In this document: one piece after another, positions 43,823 to 53,224 of the stretch
How the letters are laid out: each line of letters begins with the position of its first letter
Position numbering within the stretch: the first letter of the stretch is position 1
From: Winkia neuii subsp. neuii DSM 8576
GTDB taxonomy: Bacteria > Actinomycetota > Actinomycetes > Actinomycetales > Actinomycetaceae
Direction: 5' to 3'
Assembly: GCF_000420405.1 (NCBI RefSeq)
Contig: NZ_ATUW01000003.1
Coordinates: 124,001-188,000, forward strand
DNA: 64,000 nucleotides
Program-made: the position numbers and the translations under genes
Notes under the pieces: model-generated
Database searches by the model: none
The model's input: the letters and a program-made list of their open reading frames with translations, nothing else
Told to the model about the DNA's origin: nothing

Positions 43823-45031
43823 ATGGCAAATGTTACCTCCCGCGTATCCAAACGGATCGGCGCAATTGCAACTTCTGCCACCTTGGCAGTTTCAAATAAA
43901 GCTAAAGCTTTGAAAGCGCAGGGCAAACCTGTAATTGGTTTCGGCGCTGGCGAACCCGATTTCGCAACTCCCGACTACATTGTCGAGGCTGCCATTGCGG
44001 CAGCGAAAGATCCAGTCAACCACAAGTACAGCCCCGGCCGCGGTCTTCCCGCGTTGCGCGAGGCAATTGCTAAGAAGACACTTCGCGATTCTGGTTACGA
44101 AGTGGATCCCGCCAACGTTCTTGTTACTAATGGTGCTAAGCAGGCTGTTACCCAAACGTTCGCCGCCCTCCTTGATCCTGGCGACGAAGTGCTACTGCCT
44201 ACCCCCTACTGGACTACTTACCCCGAGGTCATCAGCCTATCGGGCGGTGTCACAGTACCCGTGTTTGCTGACGCCGACCAGAACTTCAAGGTGACAGTCG
44301 ACCAACTCGAGGAAAAGCGCACCCAGAAAACAAAAGTAGTCCTAATCTGTAGCCCCACTAACCCAACGGGCGCGGTCTACACTCCGGCCGAGCTGCGAGC
44401 AATTGGCCAGTGGGCATTGCACAAGGGCGTGTGGGTAGTAGCCGACGAGATCTACGAGCACCTGCTTTACGACGGCGCGCAGCCCGCTCACATTGTCAAA
44501 GAGGTCCCCGAATTGGCCGACCAGACGGTGGTGATTAACGGGGTGGCAAAAACTTATGCCATGACCGGCTGGCGGGTGGGGTGGATGATTGGTCCCACTG
44601 ACGTGATTACTGCGGCCGCAAATTTGCAGTCACACCTGACCTCTAATGTTTGTAACGTGGCCCAACGGGCCACCCTCGAAGCAGTGTCCGGCCCCCTCAC
44701 AGCGGTCGAGCAGATGCGCGCCGCTTTCGATCGCCGTCGCAAGAAAATGGTCGAAATGTTGAATCAGATCGATGGCTTCGAGGTACCTACACCGCGTGGA
44801 GCGTTCTACGTGTATGCCTCTGTAAAAGGCGTTCTCGGGCGCGAGATTGCCGGACACACCCCTACCACCTCCGCCGAGCTAGCTCAGCTAATTTTGCAAG
44901 AGGCCGAAGTCGCTGCAGTTCCTGGCGAGGCGTTTGGCCCTTCCGGCTACCTGCGTTTCTCATATGCTCTGGGCGACGACGATCTGGTAGAGGGGATCTC
45001 CCGCGTACAAAAACTGATAGGCACCAAGTAG
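43823..45031 (+). CDS. aspC: Pyridoxal-phosphate aminotransferase, class I (aspartate aminotransferase-like)
   Basis: 402-residue fold-type I enzyme. [15 protein letters not shown] (N-terminal substrate loop), [39 protein letters not shown], and [14 protein letters not shown] precede the PLP-lysine motif [14 protein letters not shown]; the Arg that binds the substrate carboxylate is in [12 protein letters not shown]. Similarity is to group Ib aspartate/prephenate aminotransferases such as M. tuberculosis AspC. I chose ATG 43823; the open frame extends further upstream without support. The three small genes that follow are on the same strand. Confidence 0.93.
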   Translation: MANVTSRVSKRIGAIATSATLAVSNKAKALKAQGKPVIGFGAGEPDFATPDYIVEAAIAAAKDPVNHKYSPGRGLPALREAIAKKTLRDSGYEVDPANVLVTNGAKQAVTQTFAALLDPGDEVLLPTPYWTTYPEVISLSGGVTVPVFADADQNFKVTVDQLEEKRTQKTKVVLICSPTNPTGAVYTPAELRAIGQWALHKGVWVVADEIYEHLLYDGAQPAHIVKEVPELADQTVVINGVAKTYAMTGWRVGWMIGPTDVITAAANLQSHLTSNVCNVAQRATLEAVSGPLTAVEQMRAAFDRRRKKMVEMLNQIDGFEVPTPRGAFYVYASVKGVLGREIAGHTPTTSAELAQLILQEAEVAAVPGEAFGPSGYLRFSYALGDDDLVEGISRVQKLIGTK

Positions 45032-45041
45032 GTCGAGGATC

Positions 45042-45185
45042 TTGAGACTACGTCACACAGCGGCAATCGCCACCATTTTGGTGGTGATTGCCCTGTGCGT
45101 GCTTGGTTTCACCTACGCCGACATCCGCAACCCCGATCCTCGCGACGAGGGCACAATTATTCAAATTGACCGGTCGGTGTCCTAA
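45042..45185 (+). CDS. Small single-pass membrane protein ahead of the sensor kinase
   Basis: A 47-codon frame starting with TTG at 45042, with GAGGA three bases before it. The protein has a basic N-terminus (MRLRHT), one strongly hydrophobic helix (AAIATILVVIALCVLGF) and a charged tail (DIRNPDPRDEG...IDRSVS). Its TAA is immediately followed by the GTG start of the histidine kinase gene, with no intervening base, which is typical of translationally coupled pairs. I do not recognise a family. A regulatory partner or accessory of the kinase is possible. Confidence is limited by length. Confidence 0.6.
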   Translation: MRLRHTAAIATILVVIALCVLGFTYADIRNPDPRDEGTIIQIDRSVS

Positions 45186-46739
45186 GTGGCGGCAAAGCGC
45201 ACTAATAAGAGACTTCCGCTTCGCCCTCTTGGCAATTTCCGTTCTCGCCTCACCACCATGACCCTTTCAGTGGCGGTAGTGTGCGTAGCATTCTTGGGGC
45301 TGACACTTATGTTGTCTGCCATGGCTACCGCAGCCTCGCGCGAATTTCGCAACGCCGACACCTTTCGGGATTCGGTGCACACATTTGCCGAGGGCGCAAA
45401 ATTTCCTACTACCTCGAATGCCGTATACGGCTACCTGTCTAGGCGCAACCCCTTTGATTACTCCGCCTACCTGGGCTTTTACAACGGAAATCTGGACGCT
45501 CACCAGGGCAGGTGGGGTATCCCAGCCTACAACGATTCTCAACTGCTAGCGGCTCTGCACAACTATTTGCCGGCCAGACGGGGCACCACCCAGGTGGTAA
45601 AAACCTCCCGCACCCAGTACCTGGTAACCGTGCTTCCCCTGCAAGTAAAGGGCGACAAGCCTGGCGCACTGGTGCTGGTTCAAGATCGCAACGCCCGCCT
45701 ATGGGAGGCGATGCAGTTCCTGTGGCTCTATTTCGGTTTCGCCGCTACCTCAATCTCGCTGCTATACGTAGGTATTCGGATTATGTCCGGAATAATGCTG
45801 CGCTCTTTAGAAGAAATGGTAAAGGTATCGCAGGCCACCGACAAAGACGATCTTTCACAGCGAATGCCGGTTTCGTCCTCGAGGGAACTGTCGATCGTAG
45901 CTTCTTCTTTCAACCAAATGTTGGATCGGCTCGAGACTTCTTTGGAATCGCAGCGCAACCTAATGGACGACGTTGGGCACGAATTGCGCACCCCCATCAC
46001 CGTAGTGTCCGGGCATCTACAGGTAATGGATCCGCACGATCCCGACCAGATCGAAAAAGTAAAAAAGCTAGCGTTAGACGAACTCGCGCGCATGGAACGG
46101 CTGACTAACGACGTAACTACAATGGCGGCAGCTGGGCGTACCGGTTATTTCCAATCCGACCCGATCGACATGTTCGACCTCGCACTAAACGTTTACGAGG
46201 GGGCTACGGCCCTTGGGGAGCGCAAATGGAAGCTGGGCGAAATAACTCCCTTGGTGTATATCGGGGATGCCCAACGCATCCAGCAGGCTTGGATGGCATT
46301 AGTGTCGAATGCGGTGAAATATTCGGGGGCGGATAGCACTATAGAAATCGGTCTCACTACCTCCGACTGCCCGCCCCTGTTAGATGAAAGCGGCCAGGTA
46401 GTTGCCACCAATGTTATAAGGCGCACCAATTCCAAGGCGGGGCCCAGCCCAGTCTTGCCAGAGCGGCCTGATAAGAATTGTGGAATAATGCGACTTTGGG
46501 TAAGGGATAACGGGATCGGCATTCCAGAAGATTCACAAAGTCGGGTCTTCGAACGCTACATGCGGGCGGATTCGTCGAGGCCGGGATCCGGGCTTGGGCT
46601 AGCTGTCGTAACCGCAATTGCAACGGCGCACGGTGGTTTCCTCGAGCTGCGCTCCAGGGAAGGAGTAGGGTCAGTTTTCGCTATCGCACTACCGACCGAC
46701 ACGTCAACCGCCGACATTGAAGGGAACGTGGACGAGTGA
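45186..46739 (+). CDS. Sensor histidine kinase (HAMP-HisKA-HATPase)
   Basis: 517 residues. First helix at ~17-45 (MTLSVAVVCVAFLGLTLML), an extracytoplasmic domain of ~130 residues with no recognised fold, second helix at ~178-200 (FLWLYFGFAATSISLLYVG), HAMP with RMPVSSSRELSIVASSFNQML, phosphoacceptor His in LMDDVGHELRTPITVVSGHL, and an HATPase with N box LVSNAVKYSG, G1 DNGIGIP, F box and G2 SGLGLAVV. There is a ~25-residue insertion before the G1 box. It ends overlapping the response regulator by four bases (GTGA). The signal is unknown. Confidence 0.93.
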   Translation: MAAKRTNKRLPLRPLGNFRSRLTTMTLSVAVVCVAFLGLTLMLSAMATAASREFRNADTFRDSVHTFAEGAKFPTTSNAVYGYLSRRNPFDYSAYLGFYNGNLDAHQGRWGIPAYNDSQLLAALHNYLPARRGTTQVVKTSRTQYLVTVLPLQVKGDKPGALVLVQDRNARLWEAMQFLWLYFGFAATSISLLYVGIRIMSGIMLRSLEEMVKVSQATDKDDLSQRMPVSSSRELSIVASSFNQMLDRLETSLESQRNLMDDVGHELRTPITVVSGHLQVMDPHDPDQIEKVKKLALDELARMERLTNDVTTMAAAGRTGYFQSDPIDMFDLALNVYEGATALGERKWKLGEITPLVYIGDAQRIQQAWMALVSNAVKYSGADSTIEIGLTTSDCPPLLDESGQVVATNVIRRTNSKAGPSPVLPERPDKNCGIMRLWVRDNGIGIPEDSQSRVFERYMRADSSRPGSGLGLAVVTAIATAHGGFLELRSREGVGSVFAIALPTDTSTADIEGNVDE

Positions 46740-47407
46740 CAAAAATACTCGTTGTTGAAGACGAAGCAGGCATTTCCTCCTTCATCGCCCAAGGCCTTGA
46801 AAAAGAGGGTATGGAGGCCGTGGTCGCCCAGAGCGGCGGCGCTGCCATAGATCTTGTGTTGGGCGACGAATTTGACCTGGTTATATTGGACATTGGCCTG
46901 CCGGACATGGATGGGTTCGAGGTGCTTAAGCAGATTCGCGGCCAGGGTGTGACCATGCCCGTCATAGTCCTTACCGCCCGTTCATCTGTCGAAGACACGG
47001 TGGCGGGGCTCGAGGGCGGCGCCGACGACTACATGCCTAAACCGTTCCGTTTCGAGGAGCTGGTGGCGCGCATTAAGCTGCGCATCAAGCAGTCCGGTGG
47101 AGCTAACGGCAATGCAGAAAACCTTATTACCGTGGGCAACTTGGAGCTGGATACTCGACGCCGCCAGGCTGTGGCCGACGGGAAAAAGGTGGAACTGTCT
47201 TCGCGCGAGTACACTATGCTGCAGGCTTTCATGGAGCACCCCGACCAGGTGCTGTCTAGGACGCAGCTACTCGAGATGGTGTGGGGGTACGGCTTCGATC
47301 CAGGTTCCAACGTAATCGACGTTTACGTGGGCTATCTTCGTCGCAAGATTGGCGCCAAACGCATCGTCACTGTTCGTGGCATGGGCTACAGACTGGCGAT
47401 CATCTAG
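46736..47407 (+). CDS. OmpR/PhoB family response regulator
   Basis: 223 residues. Receiver with Asp8-Glu9 acidic pair, phosphoacceptor Asp52 (VILDIGLPDMDG), Thr in VIVLTAR and Lys in MPKPFRFEEL; winged-helix C-terminal domain with LSSREYTMLQAFMEHPDQVLSR and VDVYVGYLRRKIG..RIVTVRGMGYRL. Start GTG 46736 inside the kinase gene's end. With the kinase and the small membrane protein it forms a compact signalling operon. Confidence 0.95.
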   Translation: MTKILVVEDEAGISSFIAQGLEKEGMEAVVAQSGGAAIDLVLGDEFDLVILDIGLPDMDGFEVLKQIRGQGVTMPVIVLTARSSVEDTVAGLEGGADDYMPKPFRFEELVARIKLRIKQSGGANGNAENLITVGNLELDTRRRQAVADGKKVELSSREYTMLQAFMEHPDQVLSRTQLLEMVWGYGFDPGSNVIDVYVGYLRRKIGAKRIVTVRGMGYRLAII

Positions 47408-47449
47408 AAATCTTTCCCCGCTCCAGTCGCAGTTGTATAGGCTGGATAG

Positions 47450-49120
47450 ATGATCAGGAAGTCCCGGCACAAAGTTGTACTAGATTCGTGGGTGGTAGAC
47501 CAGGCCAATAGGAAGGCCGGCACCGCGGCAGTGTCAGTGCGTCACATTGACGGGGTTTTTGTGCGCTACCATCTGGTTACGGCTAAGTCTTCGGTGGCTA
47601 CTCCCCCTACTTTCGTTCTGATTCATGGTATCGGGGTGTCGGCCCGTTACTTCGTTCCTCTGGCACACGAACTTTCTAAGTACGGGAACGCAATCCTGTT
47701 TGACCTGCCCGGTTTCGGAGGGCTCCCGAAACCCAGCGAGGCCATGGATATAAAGTCCTTTGCGCGCACCGTGGCCGCTACTTTGAAAACTCTTGCGACT
47801 GAGGAACGCATTTCTACCCCGGTGGTGGTGCTCGGACATTCCATGGGAGCGCAGGTGGCTATGGAACTGGCTCGTATCTGCCCCGAACTAGTAGAGGCAA
47901 TAATGTTGCAGGGAGCGCCGGTAAATGCCCGCGAGCGATCCCTGCACGAGGCTGCTTTGCGATTCTTGCAGTCCAGTGCTCACGAGCCCATAAAGCTGGG
48001 TTTGATCGCTGCACGCGCCTACCTGCTTTCGGGGGTGGCCTGGTTCTTAGAGACGCTGCCCGCGATGATGAATTTTGCGATCGAAGATCGCATTGAAGAA
48101 TATCAGGGCGAGCTGGTGATCTCGCGTGGCGAATACGATTCGATTGCTCCCAGGGGCTGGCTGGCCGAGCTGTGTAGTTCTCGAGGTGCCGAGGGGCGGA
48201 CCCGTCTGGTGGAGGTTTCTGGCGGGGCGCATTCCGTTATTTTCAAGTATGCCGACGTTGTGGCCGACGAGTTGGCTCAACTAGCCCACGCCCGCTCTCG
48301 CGCTAACAAGTGGGCTACAGATTCGCCCTCACCTTGGATTCAACTGCGCGTAGGCGACTACGAAATTGCCGAGGGCGGCGATCTGCCTCCTTTGCACAAG
48401 CTACGTCAGGTCGTGGAAACGGCTACCGACTATGCCCTAGGGGCCCTCGTGGCAATTCCTAGGGCAGTTGCAGCGGACTTTTCGGATGCTCCCGATCAAG
48501 TGTCTAAGCTTTCCTCAAAAGTGCCGCTGCGGGGGCCTCTGAGCGGTTTGGAATGTTGGATGCTTCCCGGGGTTTGGGAGCAGCCTATGGCAATGTCTGC
48601 CATTGCCCGGGACATTGTTGCTCGCGGTGGGAAAGTCCGCATGCTGCCGCAACTGAAGAATATGCTCGGGCCTGTTCCGGATTTGGCCAAACTTGTAGAA
48701 GAACGTCTGCGCGAGACGGATGCTAGAGGCATCGTGTTGGTAGCCCATTCGAAGGGCGGCTTGGTTGGGCGGCGCGTGCTGGCGGGACCGGAGGGGCAAC
48801 GAGTGCGTGCAATGGTCTCACTTGGCGCCCCGTTTAGGGGCAGCCCTTTGGCGAACGGTTTTTTGGGAACGGCATCGCACACCTCCGATTTGCGTCCATC
48901 CGGGTTGGAAGCTGAATGGCAATCCCAATCGTTGCCGCAGGTAGATGCCCGTATTATTGCGATAAGTGCCCGGTGGGACGAACATGTTCCGCCCACCGAG
49001 TTACCCGGCGCCCAAAACGTAGTGGCCCCTACCATCGGGCACATGCGCCTGCTTACCTCAAAGCAGGCGCGGGCCCTGGTAATACGGGCCCTGACGGCGA
49101 TGGCAACGCCACGGGATTAG
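47450..49120 (+). CDS. Double alpha/beta-hydrolase fusion protein
   Basis: 556 residues holding two alpha/beta-hydrolase modules. Domain 1 (~25-280): oxyanion loop LIHGIGVSARYF, nucleophile elbow GHSMGAQ (Ser131), candidate Asp230 and His261, similar to the MhpC/lipase type. Domain 2 (~360-550): elbow AHSKGGLVG (Ser434), Asp510 in SARWDEHVPP and His531 in TIGHMRLL, nearer to esterase/PGAP1-like proteins that act on lipids. Both triads look complete. No signal peptide. The gene is 42 bp after the response regulator, so it may be in that operon or regulated by it. Its stop overlaps murB's by four bases. Confidence 0.8.
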   Translation: MIRKSRHKVVLDSWVVDQANRKAGTAAVSVRHIDGVFVRYHLVTAKSSVATPPTFVLIHGIGVSARYFVPLAHELSKYGNAILFDLPGFGGLPKPSEAMDIKSFARTVAATLKTLATEERISTPVVVLGHSMGAQVAMELARICPELVEAIMLQGAPVNARERSLHEAALRFLQSSAHEPIKLGLIAARAYLLSGVAWFLETLPAMMNFAIEDRIEEYQGELVISRGEYDSIAPRGWLAELCSSRGAEGRTRLVEVSGGAHSVIFKYADVVADELAQLAHARSRANKWATDSPSPWIQLRVGDYEIAEGGDLPPLHKLRQVVETATDYALGALVAIPRAVAADFSDAPDQVSKLSSKVPLRGPLSGLECWMLPGVWEQPMAMSAIARDIVARGGKVRMLPQLKNMLGPVPDLAKLVEERLRETDARGIVLVAHSKGGLVGRRVLAGPEGQRVRAMVSLGAPFRGSPLANGFLGTASHTSDLRPSGLEAEWQSQSLPQVDARIIAISARWDEHVPPTELPGAQNVVAPTIGHMRLLTSKQARALVIRALTAMATPRD

Positions 49121-50349
49121 AGCGCTACGTTCACAGCTACCGGTTCGGGAACTAGAGACACCCCGTAGGTGGCGCGGACGTGTTCGCGCACGTACCGGCT
49201 GAGTTCGGCAACTTCCTGGGCGGTGGCGCCCCCTCGATTAGTGAGGGCGAGTACGTGCTTTGAGGACACGGTTGCCCGCCCCGTGCTTCCAGGTGCTTTA
49301 GCGGACTTTCCAATGCCGGAGTGGTCGATTAGCCAGGCTGCAGAAGATTTTATTTGTCCTTTAATCTGCGGGCCCGTCCCGGTTACAGAATCGAGCAACG
49401 AATGGTTCTGCACCGCAAATTTGGGGGCTTCTTCTGGCAGCGCCGCGGCCGTTTCTTCGCTCATTATCGGGTTTGTGAAGAACGAGCCAGCGCTGGCAGT
49501 GTCGGGATCTGAATAGTCCAAGACCATACCTTTTGAACGGCGTAAATCTAAGACTGCCTCCCGCAGTGCGGCCGAGCTTACGCGCTCGCCTATTTCAACC
49601 CCTAGGTGATTTGCCAGCTGCCCGTAGCGCACCGGAGCGGAACGGGTCGCATGCATCATCTGGAATTGAACTTCCAAAACTACGTAACGGCCCGTGGGAC
49701 CCCAGGTTTGGCCACCGCCGGCGTTGGGATCAGTAAGGGACCTTTTCAACACCGAGGTGCGATACCCCAGCTTCAAGTCGGCAAGGGGAAGCATTCGCCG
49801 GGCACTGCGCGCCCTGTCCCAAACGGTAACGAGCGCCAGGATGTCGGCCGCCTCAGCACCGTAAGCGCCAATATTTTGCACCGGAGCAGCCCCCACGCTG
49901 CCTGGAATCCCCGACATTGCTTCCGCTCCAGCCCAGCCCCTGCTTATGGCCTCACAGACAAAGTCGTCCCAGGGATGACCCGCTACTACAGAAACGGTAG
50001 CTCCCCCGCAGGCGGATTCATCCGGAACCCGAATTCCCCGTCTGTTGTCGATCAGCACTACCCCGTCGAAAGGATCGTCCGAGGCAACAATATTGGACCC
50101 CCCGCCCAGCACCAGCAGAGGCTGACAGGCAGCATCGGCAGCCCTCACGGTATCGATTATTTGTTCTTCCGTGGTCGCAACTACAAGCTCTTTAACCTTG
50201 CCCCCAACCCCCAACGTGGTCAGCTGCGCTAGCGTGGCCGTGCCAGCTTCGATAGCCGCCTGCCTGCCCGGTGCGCACCATGGCACAGGGGACGGACGCG
50301 CGCATCCGGCCTCGGAAGGAATAGGCCCACAAGAATCAACAAAGTCCAT
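49117..50349 (-). CDS. murB: UDP-N-acetylmuramate dehydrogenase MurB
   Basis: FAD-dependent reductase that makes UDP-MurNAc from UDP-GlcNAc-enolpyruvate. TTLGVGGKVKELV, LVLGGGSNIVASD (FAD-binding), GIPGSVGAAPVQNIGAYG, SAGSFFTNPI (catalytic Ser) and the closing PEPVAVNVAL with its Glu. 410 residues from ATG 50349; type I MurB with the standard three domains plus a ~45-residue N-terminal extension. No obvious ribosome binding site beyond AAGGTTG. Confidence 0.95.
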   Translation of the reverse strand: MDFVDSCGPIPSEAGCARPSPVPWCAPGRQAAIEAGTATLAQLTTLGVGGKVKELVVATTEEQIIDTVRAADAACQPLLVLGGGSNIVASDDPFDGVVLIDNRRGIRVPDESACGGATVSVVAGHPWDDFVCEAISRGWAGAEAMSGIPGSVGAAPVQNIGAYGAEAADILALVTVWDRARSARRMLPLADLKLGYRTSVLKRSLTDPNAGGGQTWGPTGRYVVLEVQFQMMHATRSAPVRYGQLANHLGVEIGERVSSAALREAVLDLRRSKGMVLDYSDPDTASAGSFFTNPIMSEETAAALPEEAPKFAVQNHSLLDSVTGTGPQIKGQIKSSAAWLIDHSGIGKSAKAPGSTGRATVSSKHVLALTNRGGATAQEVAELSRYVREHVRATYGVSLVPEPVAVNVAL

Positions 50350-50392
50350 ACCATCAACCTTATAATGCCCGCGGGGACGAAGGCATAAAAAA

Positions 50393-50413
50393 CTCCCTGC
50401 CAAGGGCAGGGAG
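50393..50413 (-). terminator. Terminator after rpmG
   Basis: Nine-bp stem CTCCCTGCC with GGCAGGGAG, a three-base loop, and a six-A run at 50387-50392 that gives U residues on the minus strand; 17 bp past the rpmG stop. Confidence 0.8.
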
Positions 50414-50429
50414 CCTAATCGAAAATCAG

Positions 50430-50600
50430 TTAGCGCGTCTCGCGGTGCGTAGTAGCCTTGCGGCAACGCGGGCAGAACTTGGACAATTCCAGCCGATCCG
50501 GGGTATTGCGCCGATTCTTCTTAGTGATGTAGTTGCGCTCTTTACACTCCGTGCAGGCCAGAGTGATCTTAGGGCGCACGTCCGATGACTTGCTTGCCAC
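50430..50600 (-). CDS. rpmG: 50S ribosomal protein L33 (zinc-binding form)
   Basis: 56-residue protein starting with GTG at 50600 and a GAGGA site upstream. It has two CxxC pairs, ACTEC (Cys16, Cys19) and CPRC (Cys43, Cys46), so it is the zinc-binding C+ type rather than the zinc-free paralogue used under zinc starvation. Sequence features [13 protein letters not shown] and [16 protein letters not shown] are typical. tRNA genes lie just upstream, the usual arrangement in actinobacteria. Confidence 0.96.
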   Translation of the reverse strand: MASKSSDVRPKITLACTECKERNYITKKNRRNTPDRLELSKFCPRCRKATTHRETR

Positions 50601-50652
50601 GATTCATTCCTCTTTTCGCTTGACCGCCGGAGCGGATGGCTATTTTCTGTAG

Positions 50653-50726
50653 TAGCGAGGGGGAGACTCGAACTCCCGACCTCACGATTATGAGTCGTGC
50701 GCTCTGACCGGCTGAGCTACCTCGCC
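50653..50726 (-). tRNA. tRNA-Met (CAT anticodon)
   Basis: 74 bases, acceptor GGCGAGG/CCTCGCT with a G-T first pair, anticodon stem ACGAC/TCGTG region with loop CTCATAA, D-loop with GG and T loop TTCGAGT. The G1-U72 wobble is not the C1-A72 mismatch of initiator tRNA, so this should be elongator methionine; an ileucine tRNA with modified CAU cannot be excluded. Confidence 0.88.
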
Positions 50727-50746
50727 ACTGGTTCTAAAAGAACCTG

Positions 50747-50819
<73 letters not shown>

Positions 50820-50910
50820 AACAGTGAACAAGCTTAGCCCGCCGATCTTTGCTGAGCAAGATCGGGGCCCTGCGAGGCTCGTCACTTAACCAGTAGCTAC
50901 CTACTGACCG

Positions 50911-50993
50911 TGGCGGGTGAGGGATTCGAACCCCCGAAGGCGAAAGCCATCTGATTTACAGTCAGGTCCATTTGGCCGCTTTGGTAACCCGCC
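50911..50993 (-). tRNA. tRNA-Tyr (GTA anticodon)
   Basis: 83 bases, acceptor GGCGGGT/ACCCGCC, anticodon stem CTGACT-GTA-AATCAG, long type II variable arm (GGCTTTCGCC), T loop TTCGAAT and discriminator A. Confidence 0.95.
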
Positions 50994-51156
50994 AGTGCGT
51001 TTTCACGCTTGCGCCGTAACGAACGGTGCCCCGAAAGAATAGCAAAGTTCCACTCCCAAATGCTAATCGCCAGGACGTGACAGTTGCCACTAGTAAATTT
51101 TGCGAGTAATTTTCAGTGCAGCAACGCTTTGGCCAAAAACTGATGAAGGAGACAAA

Positions 51157-51654
51157 ATGGCAGGCCAATCCTCATTTGACGTAGTTTCAAAAGTCGACCG
51201 CCAGGAAGTAGACAACGCGGTTAATCAATGCGCAAAAGAAGTTTCTTCGCGCTACGACTTCCGCGGAGTTGACGCCTTGGTAAAACTGAACGGGGACACT
51301 ATCACACTCGAAGCGAACACTCCCGAACGCGTAAACGCCATAATAGACATCTTAGAATCAAAACTTTTTCGCCGCGGCGTCTCGCTAAAGGCAGTAGATT
51401 TTGGCGACAAGGAGGCCAAACCTTCTGGGAAAATCTGTCGCCTAGTGGGAACTCTGCGCGAAGGAATTCCCCAGGAAACAGCCAAGAAACTTTCAAAGAT
51501 CATCCGGGACAAGGGGCCAAAATCTGTCAAAGCCCAAATACAAGGCGACGAATTGCGCGTATCTTCAAAATCCCGCGACGACTTGCAGGCCACAATTTCG
51601 CTCCTCAAAGAGGCCGACGTGGACGTAGCACTGCAATTTGTGAACTATAGGTAA
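51157..51654 (+). CDS. YajQ family nucleotide-binding protein
   Basis: 165-residue protein of the YajQ (UPF0234) family with two ferredoxin-like RNP domains. [58 protein letters not shown] are the family segments. Members have been shown to bind cyclic di-GMP and RNA in some bacteria. ATG 51157 has AAGGAGA at its usual spacing. It lies downstream of the tRNA cluster but divergent from it. Confidence 0.93.
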   Translation: MAGQSSFDVVSKVDRQEVDNAVNQCAKEVSSRYDFRGVDALVKLNGDTITLEANTPERVNAIIDILESKLFRRGVSLKAVDFGDKEAKPSGKICRLVGTLREGIPQETAKKLSKIIRDKGPKSVKAQIQGDELRVSSKSRDDLQATISLLKEADVDVALQFVNYR

Positions 51655-51659
51655 AAGTT

Positions 51660-51685
51660 TTGGGCCCGGCACGTGCCGGGCCCAA
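51660..51685. terminator. Bidirectional hairpin between yajQ and the reductase gene
   Basis: Perfect palindrome TTGGGCCCGGCAC and complement, 13-bp stem with no loop bases. T-rich sequence precedes it on the plus strand, giving a U-tract in reverse, so it best terminates the minus-strand gene. Confidence 0.75.
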
Positions 51686-51694
51686 CCCTAGACA

Positions 51695-53137
51695 TTACTT
51701 CTCTACGTCACCTATTAGATCTAGAACCTCGCCCTCGGAAAGTTCGTTGCGAGAAATGCGAGTCATAGCCTCCCTGGAAACCACCTTTACCCGCTCACGG
51801 GGGCCACGTCCGCCCTCGACCTCGCCGAAATCCTTCCCCAACTTCTCTTCGTAGGCATTGAGCAACTCCCAGCCCTGCCAGGTAGTAAAGCGCACGCCTC
51901 GTTCTTCCAGCAGGCGCACCATAGCATCGTGGCCAACTGCCTTCTGATCTTTGGCGTGCAGCTTGCCCTGGTTACAATCTTCAACCAGGTGGCCGATAGT
52001 CTGCTGGGCATCGGACTTGGTCGAACCTATGAGCCCCACCGGGCCACGCTTTACCCAGCCAGTTGCGTACACCCCGTTCAGCGGCTCGCCGTCGGGGCCA
52101 ATAACGCGTCCTTCCACGTTGGGAATAATGCCGCGCACCTTGTCGAAAGGCAGCCCCTCGACAGGCGAGGAGAAATAGCCCACCGCCCGGTATACGGCCT
52201 GTACCGGCCACTCGGTGTATTCGCCCGTGCCCGATACCGTGCCATCGCCATTTAGCTTCGTGCGTTCGGTGCGGAATGCTTTCACGTTTCCGTCCTCGTC
52301 AGGCAAAATGGCGACCGGAGCCTCAAACAGGTGAATATGAATGCGCCTGGACGCAGTTTGCTCGGCCGGATCGGTAGTGGCGTAGTTAGTCAGCGTCTTC
52401 ACAACCTGGCGCGCCTGGTTAGAGGCCTTCAGCTGCTGCTGCGAGCCCTCGTCGAAATCGAAATCTTTCTGATCGACAATCACGTCCACATCTGGTTGTT
52501 TGCCCAGTTCCCGCAGCTCCAGGGGGGTGAACTTGACCTGAGCCGGCCCGCGCCGGCCGAAAACGTGCACGGTCTTGATCGGATTCTTCTTTAGACCTTC
52601 GTAGACGTTTTCGGGAATCTCGGTGACCAACATGTCCTCGGCGTGCTTAGCCAGCACCCGCGCCACGTCGAGGGCAACGTTGCCCACCCCAATTACAGCT
52701 ACTTCTTCGGCCTCCAGGGGCCAGGTACGCGGGTAGTCCGGGTTTCCGTCGTACCAAGACACAAAGTCCGCAGCCCCAAAGGACTGGGGCAGGTCAACCC
52801 CGGGAATATCCAAAGGACGATCCCGGTCAGAACCGGTCGCCATAACCACCGCATCGTAGTGTTCTTGCAGGTCCTCCACCGTTACATCGTGGCCAATATT
52901 TACGTTGGCGAACATGCGAATGTCTCCGCGCTGCAAAATTCTAAACAGCGCCAAAATGATCTGCTTAATGCGCGGATGATCAGGGGCTACCCCGTAGCGA
53001 ACCAACCCGTACGGGGCTGGCAGCCGTTCAAACAAGTCAATCTGTACATCCAGCCCGGACTTGGCCAAAATGTCGGAGGCATAAATGCCGGCTGGGCCGG
53101 CTCCAATAACAGCAACGTTCAGCGGACGCTCACTCAT
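51695..53137 (-). CDS. fprA: NADPH-ferredoxin reductase, FprA/adrenodoxin reductase-like
   Basis: 480-residue flavoprotein of the adrenodoxin-reductase family, related to M. tuberculosis FprA. FAD-binding VAVIGAGPAGIYASDIL at the N-terminus, APYGLVRYGVAPDHPRIK, NADPH-binding VIGVGNVALDVARVLA, and the C-terminal YATGWVKRGPVGLIGSTKSDAQQT. It moves electrons from NADPH to ferredoxin for oxygenases or iron-sulfur assembly. There is no ferredoxin domain fused to it. Confidence 0.93.
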   Translation of the reverse strand: MSERPLNVAVIGAGPAGIYASDILAKSGLDVQIDLFERLPAPYGLVRYGVAPDHPRIKQIILALFRILQRGDIRMFANVNIGHDVTVEDLQEHYDAVVMATGSDRDRPLDIPGVDLPQSFGAADFVSWYDGNPDYPRTWPLEAEEVAVIGVGNVALDVARVLAKHAEDMLVTEIPENVYEGLKKNPIKTVHVFGRRGPAQVKFTPLELRELGKQPDVDVIVDQKDFDFDEGSQQQLKASNQARQVVKTLTNYATTDPAEQTASRRIHIHLFEAPVAILPDEDGNVKAFRTERTKLNGDGTVSGTGEYTEWPVQAVYRAVGYFSSPVEGLPFDKVRGIIPNVEGRVIGPDGEPLNGVYATGWVKRGPVGLIGSTKSDAQQTIGHLVEDCNQGKLHAKDQKAVGHDAMVRLLEERGVRFTTWQGWELLNAYEEKLGKDFGEVEGGRGPRERVKVVSREAMTRISRNELSEGEVLDLIGDVEK

Positions 53138-53224
53138 ACGGGCCTTTCAATTGTTTTTTCTTGTCAGTAACACTATTTGTGTCAGTTTAGTGCACCGCCG
53201 AAGCGGAAAGTAGTTTTAGTGGGC

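Noticed and set aside
45186-49120. Antibiotic or specialised-metabolite gene cluster around the kinase and hydrolase
   Set aside because: No biosynthetic enzymes, carriers or dedicated exporters are present; the neighbours are murB, rpmG and an aminotransferase of general metabolism.
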